A DNA stretch of 64,000 nt from Litoditis marina (GCA_964036275.1 OZ038433.1:17304257-17368256), one strand, 5' to 3'; positions 1-11,911 are shown, counted from the stretch's first letter. Translations and numbers: made by a program. The notes: generated from the sequence alone by a model not told the origin.

Positions 1-235
1 CCAAACTACATAGCTACGTTGTACCATAATAAAGTCAGCTATACTGTACTTTGGCTGGTATTTTAGGTTTCGACGACTTTCTGCGGCTCAAGGTTGTTCG
101 GTTAGGTCCCCGAGCGTGACCGGTCAAGCCAAATCACGACCCGGTAGTCCGTTTCTTGATCTTTCACAGTTTTCGTGCATCAGTTTTTTTCAAAGTGATG
201 TTTCGTTAAAAAAGGAATAAGACATCTTGCACAGC

Positions 236-968
236 CATTATTCCTTCCATCGTCTGGCGCAGTCGATTCAATCGAAATGACCATCTCAACGGGAGAAAAC
301 CGTTCCCAGTTGCACGAAAACGTGCACTTTTTCACGGAAAACCCCGGAAATTATCCGGAAAACGGTTGGAAAACGGGTTTTCGTCTGGGGGAATGAAAGC
401 CTACGTACTGTTCGATCCATTTCTCAGTTTTTCCGCGAGAAAAATTACGAAAATGAAAACAGGGAAATGCTCTACTTCTCTTCTCGGTCTTATCTTTCTC
501 TCTTTCCCCCTGCTCCCTTTCTCTCCTTTTCACTCCAATTCTCTCATTCTCTTTCACTTATTTTCTTCATTTCTGTCTTTCTCTTTCCCTTCTCCTTGTC
601 TTCTTATCTATCCTCTCTGTTCTTCTTGCCCCAATCCGTATTCACTCAAGTTTTGGAGATAAGCTTCATTCATAATTGGAAAACGTTCTCTTGGGGCTGT
701 TGGAAGGAATTTGAGAGATTTTCCCGGAAAACATCATCGACAGACAAACTATTGGACAAAGATTTTCATAGGAACTTGTGACCGAGAAAGAGAAAAGGAA
801 TCTATTGCTTTCAAATATTGTGCTGTCATAAATTGATCAATTGAATATACAGATAAGTCCTCATTTCACCAACAAAGACTGCTAATCGATCGATCCACAC
901 GATTACTCGATACGAAACGGTCGTTGATCATAAGCCAGCCAGCAAAAGAAAAAGAAAGAGAGAAATGC

Positions 969-1027
<59 letters not shown>

Positions 1028-1324
1028 TTCAAACATGCGCTGCTAGCTCGAAAAAGCTTCGTTTGTCCCAAAATCAAACCATTTTCAGTCTACTTTGTGC
1101 ACAGATAAAACTCATACCACCTTCGAAAGACCATTACTTCCCGAAAAATAAACATGAAAGCCTCGAAAATAGAAACCGTCCGGGTTCTAAAAGGACCCGT
1201 TTTCCGGATAATTTCCGGGTTTTCCGAAACAAAAAGTGCACGTTTTCGTGCAACTGGGAACGGTTTTCTCCCGTTTAGATGGTAATTTCGATTGAATCGA
1301 CTGCGCCAGACGGTGGAAGGAAGA
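236..1324. repeat. Inverted repeat flanking the 5' region of the first gene
   Basis: Bases about 236-370 are an inverted copy of about 1196-1330. Shared stretches include TTCAATCGAAAT, GGGAGAAAACCGTTCCCAGT and GCACGAAAACGTGCAC. The right copy runs straight into the start codon at 1325. The left copy, read on the minus strand, also reaches an ATGGCTG. Between the arms lie pyrimidine-rich DNA (about 470-640) and a GA microsatellite. It could be a foldback element or an inverted duplication of the gene's 5' end. Confidence 0.75.
972..1023 (+). repeat. (GA)n microsatellite
   Basis: About 25 uninterrupted GA dinucleotides lie 300 bases upstream of the first gene. GA tracts are common in nematode promoters, but no function can be read from this one. 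Confidence 0.95.
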
Positions 1325-4300
1325 ATGGCTGATGTTCCCCATGTACTCGGACCCCTCTCCAGTGACCAGGTGGCCAAGAAGGCTCAGGATTACGGTATGT
1401 TTAGAAGGGAAGGATACGGTAGCTGTGGTTTCTTCTGTTAGATTGCGACACTCAACGTTATTCTGTCTAGAATTGTAAGCACAGAAGTCTCATTCACTCA
1501 CATCTTGCTATTACTTTTTCAATTGTCGGAGCCATCCAATAATCAAAAATCGTTCTTTCATTCTGAACGTTTCTAGTTCATACTCCTGAGTTCCCGAATT
1601 CCAAATTATTTACGTATTCAATAGAATTCATTCCCTTACTTGTCGTTTTAAGTTCACAGATCAGAACAGATATAAATAAATTTGTATATTTCCATCTTTT
1701 CAGCAGCTGCCGTGACTTCTGAGTACGCGCTGAAGGAATTGAGACCCAAGAACAGCGAAAAACCCACAAAAGACGCTGAAAAGGTTCCTTTTTTCTCGAT
1801 TGTGGAGCAGAGTGTGATGGTCAAAGTTCATACTACAGTACTAATCACCCACATATCACAAGAACCTACTATCAATGACCTTACATCGGTAAAAGTCGAT
1901 GATTCTATTTAGTTTGATCTAGATACACATCTGAAATTTCAAACGAGGATAGTTTTTTCCTCGAAACAAAAGTAGCAAACTCGCCGAACGAACCCTACTC
2001 TCAATTTATCTCGCGTAACATAAATTTGATAGTTCATCCTCGCTATGTATAGTTAGGTGATCCTTGCTACCATAATTATTGCTGAATTTCGGTGTTCGTT
2101 GGGGGTTTGGTCCAAAAAATGACAAATTTTGCAGTCTCCCCCCAACATTTTGACGATAGTTTGGCAGTGGTACTGGGGAATTCTTCTGAATATCCTTTGT
2201 AAAGTACTAGTTGCAGTGGGAGTGAGTTGTTACATTGTTCAAATTGCCATAGTAACGTTGTCTTTTTACCAAGAATGTAGTGTTGTTTTTATGTTTGTCT
2301 AAAAATTTATAACGTTTCTTCCAGGTTGCTTCCGAGTATGCAGTGCAGTCGCTGCGTGGTTTCCAAACGGTTCTCGAGAATCCCGCCTATCAGGTATAGT
2401 TATCTTCATTCCTATGAGACTCCTACAGTTCACCTTTCATCTTTCGGAATGCTGCTTTCAAATGTAGAAAATGTTTTGTATTTGTTGTCAAAACGTGACA
2501 ATAACGGATTAAACGCACTGAAAGTGTATTTGTACTGTGGGAATCTCTGTAGAACTGAAAAGCGAAATATTTGTTGGAGGGAATGACCGTATGTGTTGTA
2601 GTTTGATATGCCTACACTGCTGGGACCGGCAAGTGCGAGAGATTGAAGTGAAGAGGAATGAAACTACACACACATGATAGCAGAACAACAAGAACAACGT
2701 TTAAGCCTTTTTTCTAATAAACGAGCCGTAGACGGTTCGCAGTTTCTAAGTCACGACTATACGGTGCATGTATTTATTCCGATGTGTTTGCAATTTGATC
2801 TCGTTTCTTTTCGGTCTTCATTGGGCCCCTACACCGCCTGTTTAATTTCCATCAATTTCAGGCTGAACCTACCCAGAACAACCTGCAAGGAACTGCTGTC
2901 AACACCGGAAACCCCGTTTCGGGCCAGGATCTCAAGTGAGTTGTCCCGACAGTCTGAGAAAGAGTTCTCTCAGTTACATGATAACAGAAAAAGGCTATTG
3001 GAAGTTGTTTTATTATTAACTAACTAAGTGCTTTAGAGGGAGAAACATCCCCTCACCCCTGACAGCATTTCATTGAGGACTCCGATAGAACTTGTTTCAC
3101 AGTACACCTGTTATAGTTTACACCATTGCTACTGAGACTCCTACAGTAACCTTACAAACTTTCCGAGGACCGTTGTCAACCGGAGAATTTCGTTTATCAA
3201 AAATCTTCTCGTGAACTTACTCTACTGAGTACGAGAATGAGGTGCGAAAATCGTCAACCTTTCCGATCACAAGTGAGTGAGGAAAACAGCTTGAAAGTTT
3301 CGAAATCCTACTGTAGGAGTCTCAGTAGCAATGAAAAAGACTATACATATATGACCAACCGTTAAATGTGTATATAATTGTAATTACAGAGTTTAATTCG
3401 AAATTTGGCGTAATTTTATATTAAACTTGCAGGAGACGTCTTGCCTATCTGGATAATGTGGTGTACACCCCCTCAATTGTCGATGGGAAGCTGTTCTTTG
3501 TCAGTGTTGACAATGACACCAAGACGGCGAGGACCACCGAGAGTCTCACCAAAACGGTACTCATTTACTATAATTATTTATGAAACAATCAGAACGGTAC
3601 TAATTTTATACAAAAATAGAACTTCTTAGTGTGTAGCTTGGTTTTGTGTTTGGTTTGATTAGAACGCTTAGTGAGACAAGCTAGAACGTTGCACTAACAT
3701 ACGGATAATTACGGCAAGAGCTGTGTTGAAACTTGAACACCTAAGAGTGAGACAGAAACTTTGAGCCAGAAAAGTTGCAAGAAAGTAAACAAGTTTTATA
3801 AAGATTGTTTTTTTACAGGCCGCTGCCACTACGGATAACCTGGAGAATATTTCATTCACTTTCGGACAACTCACCAAAATGTTGGGAGTTGCAACCATGA
3901 ATGATCTTCTTTCCAAGTATAAGGTTAGCACTTTTTTAATCGATTTTCTCATTGATCGTTGATGTTAGTAAGATGTGATTGTTGAAATTCTGCATTCTTC
4001 CCACCCAGTTGTGTTATACGGAGTTCTCTCTTGCCACCTAGTTCCTGAAAAAAATACAATCAACATTTTGTAAGGAGCTCTAAGCATAATTGATAAGTAC
4101 AATTGAGCAGACGCGAACTTATAAGCCTACTTGTGAGACTAGTGCAACCGTCGCTAGACCATGTGTAGTACTTGCGACATTTTCATCCCTTATGAAACAG
4201 TTTACCACCCAAAATTATACTCTATTTCGACATTAAAGTGATATCTATGTGTTTTACTTTCTCTCTGGCCTTTGACTGAGCATCTACTATGTTGATTTTG

Positions 4301-5306
4301 TGTTGATTTTCAGGGATTCGCCCCCGTCAGTGTGACCGGAAGTGAGAATACGACCACGGCGACTGGCCACATGCTGACGGCAGCCGAGAAGTCTGCTATT
4401 CTGAATACCGCCGCCTCTCGAACCCTCCTCACCAATGCATCTTCCCTCTGCCGTACCGCCGTATCCCGAACCATGGTGACCGGGCAGGAAAAGTCTGATA
4501 CGGTCTGTACCGCCGGTTCTCGTACCATGCTAACCGGAGCGGAAATGTCGGATCTCTGCCATACCGCCGGTTCCCGTACCATGATAACCGGTCAGGAAAA
4601 GTCCGATTCCGTCTATACCGCCGGTTCTCGTACCATGCTAACCGGAGCGGAAATGTCGGATCTCTGCCGTACCGCCGGTTCCCGTACCATGATAACCGGT
4701 CAGGAAAAGTCCGATTCCCTCTACACCGCCGGTTCTCGTACCATGCTAACCGGAGCGGAAATGTCGGATCTTTGCCATACCGCCGGTTCCCGTACCTTGA
4801 TAACCGGTCAAGAAATGTCGGATCCTTGCCTTACGGCTCGCGGAGCGGAAGCTTCCGACTCCACCCACACGGCTTTGAATCTTCTTTCTACTGCCGAGTT
4901 CAAGGAGGCTTTGGTTCGATCGGTGACTGGCGAAGTTTCGGAGGACAGTCGCACCGCTATTTTGTGAGTTTTCATTTTGTGATTTTTACATTTACGGGTG
5001 AAAAGTAGTTAATCCTGCTCAACTTGGATAATTAGTTAGTCGTTTTGAGTATAACTCTCGAAACACGGATTAGATTGACACAAGTTTGATACTGAAAGTC
5101 GTTCGGAAAGTTTTAACCTTTTCGCTATATTTCGTGGACATGAACTGTGATTTCTCGAAAACTTGAAAACCTCGAAGGTCAAAAATTCACTGTTTCTTTG
5201 CAGGATTTCGGAGGAACCTCGCACTGCTCGCGACCTGTTGGATACCACCAGTGAGCCCACCAACACTGCTCTCGAGTCAGTTGGTTTTGTAAATTTGTTT
5301 TTGTAA
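1325..5306 (+). CDS. Unrecognised protein with an 18-residue Ser/Thr-rich tandem repeat (8 exons, about 424 aa)
   Basis: I do not recognise this family. Exons: 1325-1394, 1704-1783, 2325-2393, 2862-2935, 3433-3556, 3819-3923, 4314-4963, 5204-5306. All have GT/AG borders and matching phases. The N-terminus begins MADVPHVLGPLSSDQ; there is no signal peptide or membrane segment. Two early exons carry related TSEYALKELR and ASEYAVQSLR segments. Exon 7 (residues about 175-390) holds an array based on TAGSRTMLTGAEMSDLCH, alternating with a variant having ITGQEKSD; the pair recurs every 36 residues (108 bp; copies start near 4509, 4617 and 4725) with almost identical DNA, so it was recently duplicated or homogenised. 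The regular Ser/Thr and SRTM positions might be phosphorylation sites, which is inference. The C-terminus is uncertain: a GT donor after GAGTCA near 5280 could lead to another exon. The stop used here is TAA at 5304. Confidence 0.8.
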
Positions 5307-5492
5307 AGCTTTTTCATTTTGAACAATCACAAAAAAAAGAACAAGTCAGATTCGAATGCGAACAATTCGTACTTTCGAAATTAAAATGGTTTTTTTCTCA
5401 ATATTCTAGTAATCGAAACAAACGAGAAGTTTTGTAATGATTTAACCCTCTTGGAATGCAAAATTGCTAAAGTATAAAAGTTGGTGTTAGTA

Positions 5493-5498
5493 AATAAA
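5493..5498 (+). terminator. AATAAA polyadenylation signal
   Basis: AATAAA lies 187 bases after the proposed stop of the 18-residue-repeat gene. Its position supports that gene ending near 5510. Confidence 0.4.
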
Positions 5499-5585
5499 AA
5501 TACTAAAGTACAATTATATTTCAGAATCGATCAGAACACTACAATTGGCGTCTAAACTTCAGGATGTATTGATAATGAACCGTCT

Positions 5586-5971
5586 TGAATTGCGAATAAA
5601 CCGTTGTGTGGTTTTGTGTTGGTTCAATGTAGTGCGGTGCCGCGGAGGTCAAACACCAAACTACAAAATTCTCAAGAGACTAGCAACTATTACAATTTAG
5701 TCATTGAAAGAGAATCGTTGATAGTTTCGCGAAAAGCACACGAAAAGTTTGGATTTTTCAGAAGGTTTCACAGTAAAACGATTTAAAAATTGACTTCATT
5801 TTCAGGTTAGAACAGAAAGATTTTTCTAAAACTTTCAACTGTTGAGTACAAAATATCGAACACTACATGAAAAAACTTTGGTGATCCACTTCTTTGTAGT
5901 TTCTGTCGCAAAGTTCAAATACGGGGAGCGGTCATGTCTTTCTGTTACGACATTGAGCGCAGTCTCCTTGT
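5586..5971 (+). repeat. Dispersed repeat, copy 1 (other copy 11442-11911)
   Basis: This stretch and 11442-11911 are alignable for most of their length. They share GCGAATAAACCGTTGTGTGG, GTCAAACACCAAACTACAAA and a common end at TTACGACATTGAG..CTTGTGG. No coding potential is visible. It fills the space between the first two convergent genes. Confidence 0.8.
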
Positions 5972-7212
5972 GGAAGAATTATAGCAGAACAACAACTGTG
6001 GGCACTTACAAATGATTTTTATGAGATGGCTGCATTTAGTTTTTTTCTTGTCTGAACATATATTGATATTTCTTTCCGTTCCTTAAAATCAGGGTTTTTT
6101 CCGTGCCAGTTATTTTATATTTCCGTGCAATTTTCAAGTGATTCTCTGTTCTTGCTCAAGTCTGCATTCCGCTTCCAATAAATTAAAGTTTCTTCTTCGA
6201 TATATCAAGGAACTTTTGTTCCCGGAAGGTGCGTGAAGAAATGTAAAAAAAAGCAAGTAACAGAGAAGCAAGTTCTAAAGCTGTTTCTGTCTTGTTCACC
6301 ACATGATGTTAGAGATCTTTTCAAAGAATGATTTTGAAGTGAAAATCGAAATAGAAAAATTGGAAGGAAAGGAAAGGGCTCACGCAAAATGAACAAAGAC
6401 ATGGAATCATTCATTCTGACCACGAGTATGACACATAAATACGAGTACGACAACCAATTAGTAAGTGGGCTAGAGAATTGGTAGGTCAGAATAATGTAGA
6501 AAAAGAAGCTGTCAGCAGTAGACACGTGAAGTACAGTAGAGATAGAGGTTGAGCAGCAATCGGTAGACCATTCAGGGATCAGCTACCGGGACATCGGGGT
6601 GAGGGCGGGCGACTATCGCCAGTCCCACGTCAGCCAGTACATTCACATTCTCTGGTTCGCCTCCATTTCGAGCATCTACTTGTGGGTTGTCCTGACTCGG
6701 CTCCCTCTCTTCGCCGTCGGGGTACACAATTCTGCAATGAGTCATTTGAGCGGGTGTTCAATGTAAAGCGAAATCAGCAATTCCGAAGGGGTCAGAGACG
6801 TCATTGAGGTCTACCTACTCGTTTTGGATGCTATCTCAGGAGCGAGAATGTTTGTCTAACCAGCATTTAGTTCAAAAGTAAAATTTTATTTCTTTCATTT
6901 CAGAGAAAATCACCGTTCCGCTTCATGTTTCGGTCTTTTTGCAGAAAAGTCACGAAAACAAAATCTAATTTATCGCAATGTGTACGAGTTTGATGTTAGA
7001 CAAACAGCTCTGTGAAAATGAAATGAGAAACTCAATGAGTATGCAGAAGTGTACAGATTGTTACCTTCAACCGAAACTTTGTTGAAAAATGAAATGAATG
7101 GAAACGGATGAATGAACAAAGGAGAATTTCAAGTGCTTCTCAAAAAACAGAACTCACCTGGATGTTATCTGAGAGAGCTCGATGGCACCGCGTGGCAAGG
7201 TGAGAAGCACGC

Positions 7213-9533
7213 GGTTCCTCTCATCAGTCAGGTCGGTGGTTGCATCAAGGGGACAGACGGCCGTTCCGGCTATGAAGGTTCCTCTCATCAGTCAGGTCGG
7301 TGGTTGCATCAAGGGGACAGACGGCCGTTCCGGCTATGAAGGTTCCTCTCATCAGTCAGGTCGGTGGTTGCATCAAGGGGACAGACGGCCGTTCCGGCTA
7401 TGAAGGTTCCTCTCATCAGTCAGGTCGGTGGTTGCATCAAGGGGACAGACGGCCGTTCCGGCTATGAAGGTTCCTCTCATCAGTCAGGTCGGTGGTCGCA
7501 TCAGGTCGGTGGTCGCATCAAGGGGACAGACGGCCGTTCCGGCTATGAAGGTTCCTCTCATCAGTCAGGTCGGTGGTCGCATCAAGGGGACAGACGGCCG
7601 TTCCGGCTATGAAGGTTTCTCTCATCAGTCAGGTCGGTGGTTGCATCAAGGGGACAGACGGCCGTTCCGGCTATGAAGGTTCCTCTCATCAGTCAGGTCG
7701 GTGGTTGCATCAAGGGGACAGACGGCCGTTCCGGCTATGAAGGTTCCTCTCATCAGTCAGGTCGGTGGTTGCATCAAGGGGACAGACGGCCGTTCCGGCT
7801 ATGAAGGTTCCTCTCATCAGTCAGGTCGGTGGTCGCATCAAGGGGACAGACGGCCGTTCCGGCTATGAAGGTTCCTCTCATCAGTCAGGTCGGTGGTTGC
7901 ATCAAGGGGACAGACCGCCGTTCCGGCTATGAAGGTTCCTCTCATCAGTCAGGTCGGCGGTTGCATCAAGGGGACAGACGGCCGTTCCGGCTATGAAGGT
8001 TCCTCTCATCAGTCAGGTCGGTGGTTGCATCAAGGGGACAGACGGCCGTTCCGGCTATGAAGGTTCCTCTCATCAGTCAGGTCGGTGGTCGCATCAAGGG
8101 GACAGACGGCCGTTCCGGCTATGAAGGTTCCTCTCATCAGTCAGGTCGGTGGTTGCATCAAGGGGACAGACGGCCGTTCCGGCTATGAAGGTTCCTCTCA
8201 TCAGTCAGGTCGGTGGTTGCATCAAGGGGACAGACGGCCGTTCCGGCTATGAAGGTTCCTCTCATCAGTCAGGTCGGTGGTTGCATCAAGGGGACAGACG
8301 GCCGTTCCGGCTATGAAGGTTCCTCTCATCAGTCAGGTCGGTGGTTGCATCAAGGGGACAGACGGCCGTTCCGGCTATGAAGATTCCTCTCATCAGTCAG
8401 GTCGGTGGTTGCATCAAGGGGACAGACGGCCGTTCCGGCTATGAAGGTTCCTCTCATCAGTCAGGTCGGTGGTTGCATCAAGGGGACAGACGGCCGTTCC
8501 GGCTATGAAGGTTCCTCTCATCAGTCAGGTCGGTGGTCGCATCAAGGGGACAGACGGCCGTTCCGGCTATGAAGGTTCCTCTCATCAGTCAGGTCGGTGG
8601 TCGCATCAAGGGGACAGACGGCCGTTCCGGCTATGAAGGTTCCTCTCATCAGTCAGGTCGGTGGTTGCATCAAGGGGACAGACGGCCGTTCCGGCTATGA
8701 AGGTTCCTCTCATCAGTCAGGTCGGTGGTTGCATCAAGGGGACAGACGGCCGTTCCGGCTATGAAGGTTCCTCTCATCAGTCAGGTCGGTGGTTGCATCA
8801 AGGGGACAGACGGCCGTTCCGGCTATGAAGGTTCCTCTCATCAGTCAGGTCGGTGGTCGCATCAAGGGGACAGACGGCCGTTCCGGCTATGAAGGTTCCT
8901 CTCATCAGTCAGGTCGGTGGTTGCATCAAGGGGACAGACCGCCGTTCCGGCTATGAAGGTTCCTCTCATCAGTCAGGTCGGCGGTTGCATCAAGGGGACA
9001 GACGGCCGTTCCGGCTATGAAGGTTCCTCTCATCAGTCAGGTCGGTGGTTGCATCAAGGGGACAGACGGCCGTTCCGGCTATGAAGGTTCCTCTCATCAG
9101 TCAGGTCGGTGGTCGCATCAAGGGGACAGACGGCCGTTCCGGCTATGAAGGTTCCTCTCATCAGTCAGGTCGGTGGTTGCATCAAGGGGACAGACGGCCG
9201 TTCCGGCTATGAAGGTTCCTCTCATCAGTCAGGTCGGTGGTTGCATCAAGGGGACAGACGGCCGTTCCGGCTATGAAGGTCCCTCTCATCAGTCAGGTCG
9301 GTGGTTGCATCAAGGGGACAGACGGCCGTTCCGGCTATGAAGATTCCTCTCATCAGTCAGGTCGGTGGTTGCATCAAGGGGACAGACGGCCGTTCCGGCT
9401 ATGAAGGTTCCTCTCATCAGTCAGGTCGGTGGTTGCATCAAGGGGACAGACGGCCGTTCCGGCTATGAAGGTTCCTCTCATCAGTCAGGTCGGTGGTTGC
9501 ATCAAGGGGACAGACGGCCGTTCCGGCTATGAA
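7213..9533. repeat. 64-bp minisatellite, 36 copies, inside a coding exon
   Basis: The unit starts GGTTCCTCTCATCAGTCAGG and ends CCGTTCCGGCTATGAA. The span is 2321 bases, exactly 36 x 64 plus one 17-bp insertion near 7490-7510, which repeats TCAGGTCGGTGGTCGCA. Units differ only at a few sites (for example TTGCATC/TCGCATC and GACGGCC/GACCGCC). The unit equals a piece of the surrounding minus-strand exon encoding FIAGTAVCPLDATTDLTDER, so the array grew from coding sequence. There are no unique spacers, so it is not a CRISPR array. Confidence 0.98.
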
Positions 9534-9684
9534 GGCGGGGAGGCAACCCTTGCAAGCGGCCACGTTGCGGCAGGAGCGACACTGCACTACCTTCTGGGGA
9601 AAGTCGTGGCAGAATACACATCTGGAAATAACAATACAAGAATGAAGAATTATATATAGTGAGTGCCAAATTCATAAGTTTCTG

Positions 9685-9756
9685 TCTCTCGCCGGAATCG
9701 AACCTGCGAGCAAAACTTTCGTAGCAGGGCGCTAATCACTGCGCTATTAGAGCACG
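9685..9756 (-). tRNA. tRNA-like sequence, probably a pseudogene or tRNA-derived repeat
   Basis: On the minus strand there is an A-box-like TAGCGCAGTGATTAGCG and, about 30 bases on, a B-box GGTTCGATTCC followed by GGCGAGAGA. Acceptor-stem pairing is weak and I could not settle an anticodon, so a functional tRNA is unlikely. It lies in an intron of the RING-like gene. Confidence 0.45.
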
Positions 9757-10443
9757 GAACCGGCAAGCTTTGGAATCCACGACAAGTGCGCGTACACAGC
9801 GGGAAGTCAGATATATGGTACAGTACCCTCCAGCCTTTACGTTGGCAACGACTATAGTGTGGAGAAAGCTGCGTTGTGGCAACTACAACCACAGCAGCCG
9901 ATGTCAACGACGTAAGATGAATGAATGGAAACATGTGTTTTGTCCAAATTGTCGAACTTTTCTTAATAGTTTGGGTCTCACAAAAGGAGAAACACAGTAG
10001 TTTCTCAGGGTACACCATTTTCTAATCCCGATAACAATATAAGAAATAGTCATACACCATGTTAGTGAGGTGAATGGTACGTTCAGCCATGATTAGAAGG
10101 GATTGTTGTTAAACTCGTAGCAACACAGCAAAAGTTATTGACGAAGAGAGTTCAAAGAGTGTCGAATGTGTAAGTTTTCACCTGAAAGTGCCGTGAACCG
10201 ACTCGGCCAGCCTCTTCAAACTGGCAGACGCCTTTTCGACTTCTTCTCCCTTCCTGCGGAGGTCGGCCAATAGACAAGATACCTCGGCTTCGCAGGTTCG
10301 AGCTTTGTCCAATGAAGTTTTCACCTGCAAAATATCAAGATGAGAGGCTAGCATGAAGCAATCACCCTCAATAGTGCAGAAGCATGCTCGCACGTTCACC
10401 GAGTTCATTTACATTTTCACATAAATGTCCAAGTTGGGATCAG

Positions 10444-10622
10444 GCGGCGTAGCAATCCCCACAAAAGTTCATGAGATCACCTAATGAGCTATTGGCCCGA
10501 GCTTCTCGTGAGATTCTATCGATTGCCATGCTACAACATTGAGAATTCACGAGAAGCTCATGAAGTATCTCATGAGAAACTCATGTGAGCTTCTCATGAG
10601 GTTGGATGGATTGCTACGCCGC
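10444..10622. mobile_element. 179-bp MITE with GCGGCGTAGCAAT inverted ends, copy 1
   Basis: Terminal inverted repeats GCGGCGTAGCAAT/ATTGCTACGCCGC are flanked by the 3-bp duplication CAG. The interior is rich in CTCATGAG-type palindromes. A second copy lies at 31980-32157. There is no coding capacity, so it would need a transposase supplied in trans. Confidence 0.85.
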
Positions 10623-11214
10623 CAGAAGTGAATAAAATGAGTGACATGCAAAATAACACAAGTTTGGTGGCTAAATACTTGAACTACATTATCTCTACTT
10701 GGATAAAACTATATAAAAGTCGAATTCAACCCGATTCTTGCATACTGTTTGTCAATGGCACTGTCACGTGAAAATGTTGAACACAGCAGAACTCAGAATC
10801 GTACAAAGTGCACGATTCCTCATCTATATTCAAACATCTCATCTCACTTCAAAGTACAATTCTGCAATTTTCTCCTTGTCAAAGCTGTCGATCAGAAAAT
10901 GAGACCAATTAAAAAAAATAGTAAGGGGGGGGGAAGAGTCTGTTTTTCTAAGTTTTCTATCCAATGTTTTATATTTCCAAATCTGAAGTCTGACGGCAAA
11001 ACGGCTCAAATGTTGGTGTGGGTGCTTTGGAAACGACAAAAAACAGAGAAACCTTACATCTGAGGCCAATAAAAAGTGAAAGAAACCTACCGAAGAAAAA
11101 CTCGATCGTCTCTTTCGACACGTGTAAAGTGTAATACCATGAACCGAAATACTTTTTTCTCAGAAATATTATTCCTATGTTAATTTCTTCGACAACTATA
11201 ACTTTTTGTTTGTT

Positions 11215-11420
11215 CAGATATTTATTTATTCTTTCATTCATTCATTTAATTCTGTATGTATTTAATTGTTTATTTATTTATCTATTTATTTATTCATTAA
11301 TTTATTCGTTCATTCATTAAGTATTTTATTTATTTATTAAATTGATTATTTATTTATTTATTTCTTCATCTGTTTATTTATTCATTAATTTATTCATTTA
11401 CTTATTTACTTGTATATTAG
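11215..11420 (+). repeat. (TTTA)n-type low-complexity tract
   Basis: About 200 bases of imperfect ATTT/ATTC repeats lie in the long intron or upstream part of the RING-like gene. Nothing functional is visible. Confidence 0.9.
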
Positions 11421-11441
11421 CAGAAGAGGATACAAAGAATC

Positions 11442-11911
11442 TGAACTGCGAATAAACCGTTGTGTGGTTTTGTTTTGGTCTAATATAGTGCGGTGCCACG
11501 GGGGGTCAAACACCAAACTACAAAATTCTCGAATGAGAGACCAGCAACGATCATCTCGACATTCAACTTCCGTTGATTTATTCATTAAAAGAGAATTGTA
11601 AGTCGTATTGCGCGACACCAACATAACAAAATTATACATGATTGTTTGAATTTTTCAGAAGCCTGTACTGCGCGAGTCGTCAAAACCAACATCGAAAAGG
11701 TCAAAAATTGCACGATTTAAAAATTGACTTAAATTTTCAGGTTTGAATGAAAAGATTTTTCGCAAACTTTTGACTTTTGAGTCTCCAAAATACCGAACAC
11801 TACATGAAAAACCTTTGATGATCCACTTCGTTGTAGTGTCAGTTGAGAAGTTCAAACACGGGCAGCGGTCATGTCTTTTCAGTTACGACATTGAGGGCAG
11901 TGTTCTTGTGG
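11442..11911 (+). repeat. Dispersed repeat, copy 2
   Basis: This is the second copy of the repeat at 5586-5971, somewhat longer through small insertions. It is preceded at 11425-11450 by GAAGAGGATACAAAGAATCT, which closely resembles part of CDPF1 exon 2 (13943-13966). Its right end coincides with the start of a tRNA-like sequence. Confidence 0.8.

Noticed and set aside
6569..6780. Plus-strand open frame reading through hydrophobic residues
   Set aside because: It is the shadow of the minus-strand last exon, which has a good acceptor, a stop and a phase matching the preceding exon.
7213..9533. CRISPR array
   Set aside because: Units abut with no variable spacers, and the context is eukaryotic. 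It is a minisatellite.
9650..10018. 122-aa minus-strand open frame
   Set aside because: It overlaps the tRNA-like sequence and intron, and has no domain or coding-like composition.
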